A stretch of 24,752 nucleotides of DNA from Dehalococcoidia bacterium (lineage in GTDB: Bacteria > Chloroflexota > Dehalococcoidia > JACQUA01): NCBI GenBank assembly GCA_030689845.1, contig JAUYHV010000063.1, positions 1 to 24,752 on the forward strand. Reading direction: 5' to 3'. The notes beneath the pieces are model-generated. The model was not told the DNA's origin. It was given only the letters and a program-made list of their open reading frames with translations, and ran no database searches. Made by a program: the position numbers and the translations under genes. Below, in pieces: positions 20,741-24,752 of the stretch; positions within the stretch are counted from its first letter, which is position 1; every line of letters starts with the position of its first letter.

Positions 20741-22168
20741 ATGAAAAGCGATTTTTTAATTGCCATTACCCAGCTTGCGGCGGAAAAAAGGCTTCCCAAG
20801 GAGGTGGTCCTCGAAGCCGTAGAAACGGCCCTGATATCGGCATATAAAAAAGAAAATGCTGCCATTACCCAGGTTGTGATAGCCAGAGTGGACCCCAACA
20901 CCGGAGAGTTCAAGCTTTTCGCTGAAAAAGCCGTAGTTGAGACCGTGTTAGACCCGCAGGTGGAGATCAGCCTGTCCGAGGCAGTGAAACAAAAAAAGGA
21001 TATCACCACCGGGACAATCCTATCCGTGCCAGTGGTCTTGCCGACTGGAGCCGGGCGCATTGCCGCTCAAACCGCTAAGCAAGTGGTTCTCCAGAGGCTT
21101 AAGGAAGCGGAACGCGATGCCATATATGAAGAATATGCCACAAAACAGGAAGACATAGTAACCGGCACCATCCTGAGAAAAGACCCCTCCAAAAACATCT
21201 TCCTTGAACTCGGCAGGACCGAGGCCCTGCTGCCCCCCTCAGAGCAGATATCCAACGAGCGTTACAGGATCGGGCAGAGGATAAGGGTTTTTGTTATTGA
21301 AGTAGCCCGGACAATTAAAGGGACCCAGGTAATCGTATCCCGTACTCACCGCAATTTGTTGAAGCGGCTTTTCGAGATGGAAGTGCCCGAAACTTTGAAC
21401 AGCACCGTTGAAATAAAACGTATCGCCCGGGAACCCGGCCAGCGCAGTAAGGTCGCTGTCGCAGCCAGTCAGCCCGGCGTCGATGCTGTTGGTTCATGCG
21501 TTGGGCAGCGGGGCATCCGTATCCAAAATATAGTCAATGAGCTTGGCGGTGAAAAGATTGACGTGGTCCTGTGGGACGAAGACCCCTCGGTCTTTATTGC
21601 CAACGCCCTGAGCCCGGCCCATGTTCTCAACGTGAGAGTGTCCCCTGTGCAAAAAACCGCTACTGTCGTTGTTCCCGACCGCCAGCTGTCGCTGGCTATC
21701 GGAAAAGAGGGGCAGAACGCCAGGCTGGCTGCCAGGCTGACCGGGTGGAAAATAGATATCAAAAGCGCCACCATCGCTGAAGATGAAAAAGCCAGGGTTG
21801 ATCCCGAGGGGGAGGCAATATTGGCCAAATTGGAAAAACAACCCGTCGCAGCCTCCGTGACCGGGGAACAGAAAATGGCAATACCCTTCGATGTACCTGC
21901 GAGACACGAGGAACCACCCGTCCCCACCCCGGAAGAGCCTTTTCCCATTGTGGAGCCGATTACCCTGGAATCCACCGCCCAGGCCACGCAAAAGTCATTG
22001 CGTTTTGCCGAGGATATTTTGACACAACGTCCCCTGGCGGACGAAGGCCGGGGCAAAAAAGCAAAGAAAAAAGGCACCGTTAAAAAGGAAAGGGAAGAAG
22101 GCACCAAGCCCAAGAAGACCAGGTATGAAAAAAATGATTACCTGGACGACGAAGACGAGATCGTTTAA
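20741..22168 (+). CDS. nusA: Transcription termination/antitermination factor NusA
   Basis: NusA binds RNA polymerase and nascent RNA, modulating pausing, termination and antitermination. The 475-residue protein has the polymerase-binding N-terminal domain (EVVLEAVETALISAYKKEN near 21-39), an S1 domain at about 138-202, a first KH domain with VGQRGIRIQNIVNEL at 254-268, and a second KH with LAIGKEGQNARLAARLTGW at 318-336. Residues 345-475 form a long low-complexity tail, first rich in Pro and Glu, then Lys-rich (GKKAKKKGTVKKEREEG), ending in an acidic NDYLDDEDEIV. The Bacillus protein, at about 370 residues, lacks such a tail. No good ribosome binding site is seen before the ATG. ylxR and infB follow. 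Confidence 0.96.
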   Translation: MKSDFLIAITQLAAEKRLPKEVVLEAVETALISAYKKENAAITQVVIARVDPNTGEFKLFAEKAVVETVLDPQVEISLSEAVKQKKDITTGTILSVPVVLPTGAGRIAAQTAKQVVLQRLKEAERDAIYEEYATKQEDIVTGTILRKDPSKNIFLELGRTEALLPPSEQISNERYRIGQRIRVFVIEVARTIKGTQVIVSRTHRNLLKRLFEMEVPETLNSTVEIKRIAREPGQRSKVAVAASQPGVDAVGSCVGQRGIRIQNIVNELGGEKIDVVLWDEDPSVFIANALSPAHVLNVRVSPVQKTATVVVPDRQLSLAIGKEGQNARLAARLTGWKIDIKSATIAEDEKARVDPEGEAILAKLEKQPVAASVTGEQKMAIPFDVPARHEEPPVPTPEEPFPIVEPITLESTAQATQKSLRFAEDILTQRPLADEGRGKKAKKKGTVKKEREEGTKPKKTRYEKNDYLDDEDEIV

Positions 22169-22220
22169 AACCGTATATAATTCCTTTCCTGCCAGGTTTA
22201 CCCGCCGGACAAAAAATGTT

Positions 22221-22523
22221 ATGGTCATACACAGTAAGCACATACCACAGCGGATGTGTATATCGTGCCGCCGGTCTGATGCCAAGCAAAACCTGACACG
22301 CATGGTCCTTACCCCCCAGGGCACGGTGGAAATCGACCATACCGGTAAAAAAGCCGGCAGAGGGGCTTATTTATGCTTCGACAGGACCTGCTGGGGAAAA
22401 ATAATAAATAATAAAAAACTGGAAAGTACCTTCAAAAGGAAACTGTCGTCAATGGATTATAGGGTTTTGCTCGAGTACATAAATAATACGGACGACGGCG
22501 TCCCTGAAAGGGAGATTAAATAA
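22221..22523 (+). CDS. ylxR: YlxR family RNA-binding protein
   Basis: This is a small basic protein of the YlxR/DUF448 family, found between nusA and infB in most bacteria. Its fold suggests nucleic-acid binding, and it has been linked to transcription control and to RNase P. The family core is present: HIPQRMCISCRR at 6-17, LTRMVLTPQGTVEID, and TGKKAGRGAYLCFDRTCW. The ATG at 22221 is preferred because the core starts six residues later. A longer frame opens at 22125, overlapping the nusA end by 44 bases, but that extension is unlike the family. No clear ribosome binding site supports either start. It overlaps infB by one base. The L7Ae-like ylxQ that often follows is absent. Confidence 0.9.
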   Translation: MVIHSKHIPQRMCISCRRSDAKQNLTRMVLTPQGTVEIDHTGKKAGRGAYLCFDRTCWGKIINNKKLESTFKRKLSSMDYRVLLEYINNTDDGVPEREIK

Positions 22524-24397
22524 TGCGTCAACGCCGACCTTTTCACAGGAAGAAAGCAGTAACCAAGTCGAAAACTGCCGGCGAAACACAGGTTTCCGAA
22601 GAAAAAGTTGAAGAACCTGCAAAACCAGCGGTAAAGTACATAGAGCTTCCTCCCTCATTAACGGTCAAACAACTGTCCGAGCTCCTCAACGTGAGCGGAG
22701 TGGATGTAATCAAGCAACTCATGCGTAACGGGGTCATGGCCCATATCAACCAGGTGCTGGACTACGAAGTTGCAGCCGCCGTGGCTGGAGAATACGGGTT
22801 TTCCCTGCCTGGAAAAAGCGACACAGCCGGGAAAACGGCCGGCGAGAAGGAAGAGAAAAAGTACCACCGTTTCCACGAAGAGCCTTCCGAGCACCAGGTT
22901 ACCAGACCTCCCGTGGTGACTATTATGGGCCACGTAGACCATGGGAAAACCAGTCTGCTGGATGCCATTCGGGAAACGAACGTTATCGACACCGAAGCTG
23001 GAAACATAACCCAGCATATAGGGGCATACCAGGTAGAAATTAAGGGAAACCTTATCACTTTCCTGGACACCCCCGGTCATGAAGCATTTACGGCCATGCG
23101 GGCCCGCGGCGCCCAGGCTACCGATATAGCTATTCTCGTTGTTGCCGCCGATGAAGGAGTAATGCCCCAGACCGCCGAGGCCATAGACCACGCTAAAGCG
23201 GCAGGTGTTCCGATATTAGTGGCAATTAATAAAACAGACAAACCTGGAGCAAATTCCGACAAGGTAAAGCAGCAACTGGGAGAACACAACTTGCTCCTGG
23301 AAGAGTGGGGCGGGGATGTCATATGCGTCAACGTATCCGCTAAAATGAAAGAGGGTATCTCGGATTTGCTTGAAAATATCCTGGTGGTAGCTGAAGTCAG
23401 CGAATTAAAAGCTAACCCCGACCGCCCGGCAGTAGGAGTCGTAATAGAAGCGGAGATGGACAAGACCCGTGGTCCCATGGCTACCGTATTGATTCAAGCC
23501 GGCACTCTCATTTCAGGGGATGTCATCGTTGCCGGGGAAACATGGGGTAAAGTAAAAGCCATGCTCAACGATAAAGGGAAAAGGGTCAAAAAAGCTGGAC
23601 CGTCTACCCCGGTTATTGTCATGGGACTAAACAATGTCTGCAGGGCCGGAGATGCCCTGGAAGTGGTATCGAGTGAAAAAGAAGCCCGTTCAAAACTGGA
23701 TTCCCGACTCCTGGAACAACAGATAGAGGCCATCACCTCCAAGAGACCGGCCAAACTGGAAGACATTTATTCCCAGATTGCCTCAGGGCAGATTAAAGAG
23801 CTTAATATTATTTTGAAAACCGATGTCGAAGGCAGCATCGAGCCCATTAAACTATCCCTGGAAAAGCTGTCCAACGATCAGGTAAAAGTAAGGATAATAC
23901 ACTCCGCCAGCGGAACTATGACGGAAAGCGATGTGTTGCTGGCTGTTGCTTCAAAAGGAATTATCATAGGTTTTAATGCCCGTATAGAGCCCGGGGCCAA
24001 AAACCTCGCTGATGTGGAGGGCGTTGATATCCGGAATTACGCCGTAATTTATCACATCATAGAAGATGTGGAAAAAGCTATGAAAGGAATGCTGGAGCCC
24101 GTTTATATTAACGTGGTAGACGGGAGGGCGGAAGTAAAGGCTGTTTTCACCGCCGGTAAAAAGGACAAGGTTGCCGGAGTTATTGTCAGGGAAGGCAAAT
24201 TTGCCCGTGGGTCGTCAGTAATGGTAAAACGGGATGGCAAAGTGATAATCCAGTCCAACGTCAGCAGTCTGAAGCGATTCAAAGACGACGTAAAAGAAGT
24301 CAACACCGGGATGGAGTGCGGTGTTGGAGTAGATAAATTTGATGATTTCAAGGTGGGGGATATACTCGAAACCTATCACAAGACAAAATCCACTTAA
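22523..24397 (+). CDS. infB: Translation initiation factor IF-2
   Basis: IF-2 is the GTPase that places initiator tRNA on the ribosome and joins the subunits. The 624-residue protein has a short basic start, an IF2-N module (LTVKQLSELLNVSGVDVIKQL at 46-66, split by normal sequence), a short charged linker, and then the G domain. That domain shows GHVDHGKT at 136-143, DTPGHEAF at 182-189, NKTD at 236-239 and an SAK motif near 274. Domains II to IV follow and end in a complete GDILETYHKTKST. It is shorter than the 716-residue Bacillus protein because the N-terminal linker is compact. The ATG overlaps the ylxR stop by one base, with AGGGAGATT upstream. rbfA, the usual next gene, is not seen; a repeat element begins 91 bases downstream. 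Confidence 0.97.
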   Translation: MRQRRPFHRKKAVTKSKTAGETQVSEEKVEEPAKPAVKYIELPPSLTVKQLSELLNVSGVDVIKQLMRNGVMAHINQVLDYEVAAAVAGEYGFSLPGKSDTAGKTAGEKEEKKYHRFHEEPSEHQVTRPPVVTIMGHVDHGKTSLLDAIRETNVIDTEAGNITQHIGAYQVEIKGNLITFLDTPGHEAFTAMRARGAQATDIAILVVAADEGVMPQTAEAIDHAKAAGVPILVAINKTDKPGANSDKVKQQLGEHNLLLEEWGGDVICVNVSAKMKEGISDLLENILVVAEVSELKANPDRPAVGVVIEAEMDKTRGPMATVLIQAGTLISGDVIVAGETWGKVKAMLNDKGKRVKKAGPSTPVIVMGLNNVCRAGDALEVVSSEKEARSKLDSRLLEQQIEAITSKRPAKLEDIYSQIASGQIKELNIILKTDVEGSIEPIKLSLEKLSNDQVKVRIIHSASGTMTESDVLLAVASKGIIIGFNARIEPGAKNLADVEGVDIRNYAVIYHIIEDVEKAMKGMLEPVYINVVDGRAEVKAVFTAGKKDKVAGVIVREGKFARGSSVMVKRDGKVIIQSNVSSLKRFKDDVKEVNTGMECGVGVDKFDDFKVGDILETYHKTKST

Positions 24398-24488
24398 TAA
24401 TTATCTACTGTTTTCGTGAATAAATCCGGTACGCTGCTGCAAACCACCGCTTTAGAGCTCTTTGTGTACATAAAAGCATACATTTTAT

Positions 24489-24752
24489 TGGTTCCTTCTC
24501 AAACTGAGTGGGTAAGAAAAAATGAAGGTACATAGATGAAGACATATACGATGAAGGGTTCACCTGATGCGTCTTCTTTTACCCATTACGACGAAAGTCG
24601 GAATCCAGTAATAATTATGAATGATTATTCTGTGTGCATTATGGCCAGTAAACGCAATGGAACACTATATGTTGGTTTCACGGGGGACCTTGTTCAGAGG
24701 GTTTATGCTCATAAGCATGATTTAGTTGAAGGATTCACCAAATAATACGGTG
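24489..24752 (+). repeat. Inverted repeat copy 2 (GIY-YIG-bearing element, runs off the window)
   Basis: This copy matches the minus strand of 1-342 from the GGTTCCTTCTCAAA edge to the end of the window. The hairpin (24585-24592 with 24597-24604, GAAA loop) is kept with one mismatch. It starts 91 bases after infB. The 91 bases between hold no gene and no convincing terminator, so infB transcription may run into the element. Confidence 0.9.
24536..24752 (+). pseudogene. GIY-YIG endonuclease-like protein, broken by in-frame stop (copy 2, partial)
   Basis: This is the second copy of the 69-residue frame at 1-295, with the same TAA after GFTK and the same start of the continuation (TAC GGT G) at the window edge. 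It differs in a few residues: Tyr for Ser in the N-terminal part, VCIM instead of VYIM in the GIY strand, MASK for MVSK, GTLY for GTQY, and the expected Arg in the LVQRVY helix. The GIY-strand Tyr is therefore lost here, while the Arg is lost in copy 1. Neither copy could make a normal enzyme even without the stop, by inference from the family's conserved residues. Confidence 0.82.

Noticed and set aside
22125..22220. N-terminal extension of YlxR overlapping the end of nusA
   Set aside because: The extra 32 residues are unlike any YlxR N-terminus and are the out-of-frame reading of the nusA 3' end. The family core starts just after the ATG at 22221.

Overview
This 24.75 kb window is a chromosomal housekeeping segment from a bacterium of the Firmicutes, most likely an anaerobic Clostridia or Peptococcaceae-type lineage. 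The evidence is the rny-ymdB pair, ylxR between nusA and infB, bacterial ProRS with an editing insertion, the order uppS-cdsA-dxr-rseP-ispG-proS, strong AGGAGG-type ribosome binding sites, and frequent TTG and GTG starts. No phage, CRISPR array, tRNA or rRNA is recognisable.

Layout. A divergent intergenic region at about 7.96-8.21 kb splits the window. On the minus strand, reading leftwards, are ligA, pth, rny, ymdB, a PHP-domain phosphoesterase, plsY and a small zinc-finger membrane protein. rny has its own good promoter. On the plus strand are rpsB, tsf, pyrH, frr, an acyl-CoA dehydrogenase, uppS, cdsA, dxr, rseP, ispG, proS, a PurM-like gene, nusA, ylxR and infB. Strong sigma-A-type promoters can be read in front of rpsB and nusA. 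The plus-strand run joins translation (S2, EF-Ts, RRF, ProRS, NusA, IF2), UMP kinase, phospholipid precursor synthesis (CdsA, with PlsY on the other strand), isoprenoid synthesis (Dxr, IspG, UppS) and membrane proteolysis (RseP).

Departures from the usual Firmicutes order: an acyl-CoA dehydrogenase sits between frr and uppS; polC and rimP are absent between proS and nusA, where an archaeal-looking PurM is found; the L7Ae-like ylxQ is absent between ylxR and infB; and rbfA does not follow infB directly. EF-Ts is unusually short, and LigA carries a C-terminal tail encoded by a multi-hairpin repeat.

Repeats. The two ends of the window are inverted copies of one element carrying a GIY-YIG endonuclease-like pseudogene, broken by the same in-frame TAA in both copies. 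Nested inside is a second inverted pair, about 105 bp each, resembling a miniature inverted-repeat element with a CCCCCTTAATCCCCC palindrome (1.75-1.86 kb and 17.21-17.32 kb). I do not see a clear novel defence or biosynthetic system. The most interesting signals are the repeat families, the PurM replacement next to an orphaned rimP-leader-like hairpin, and the possible attenuator before proS.
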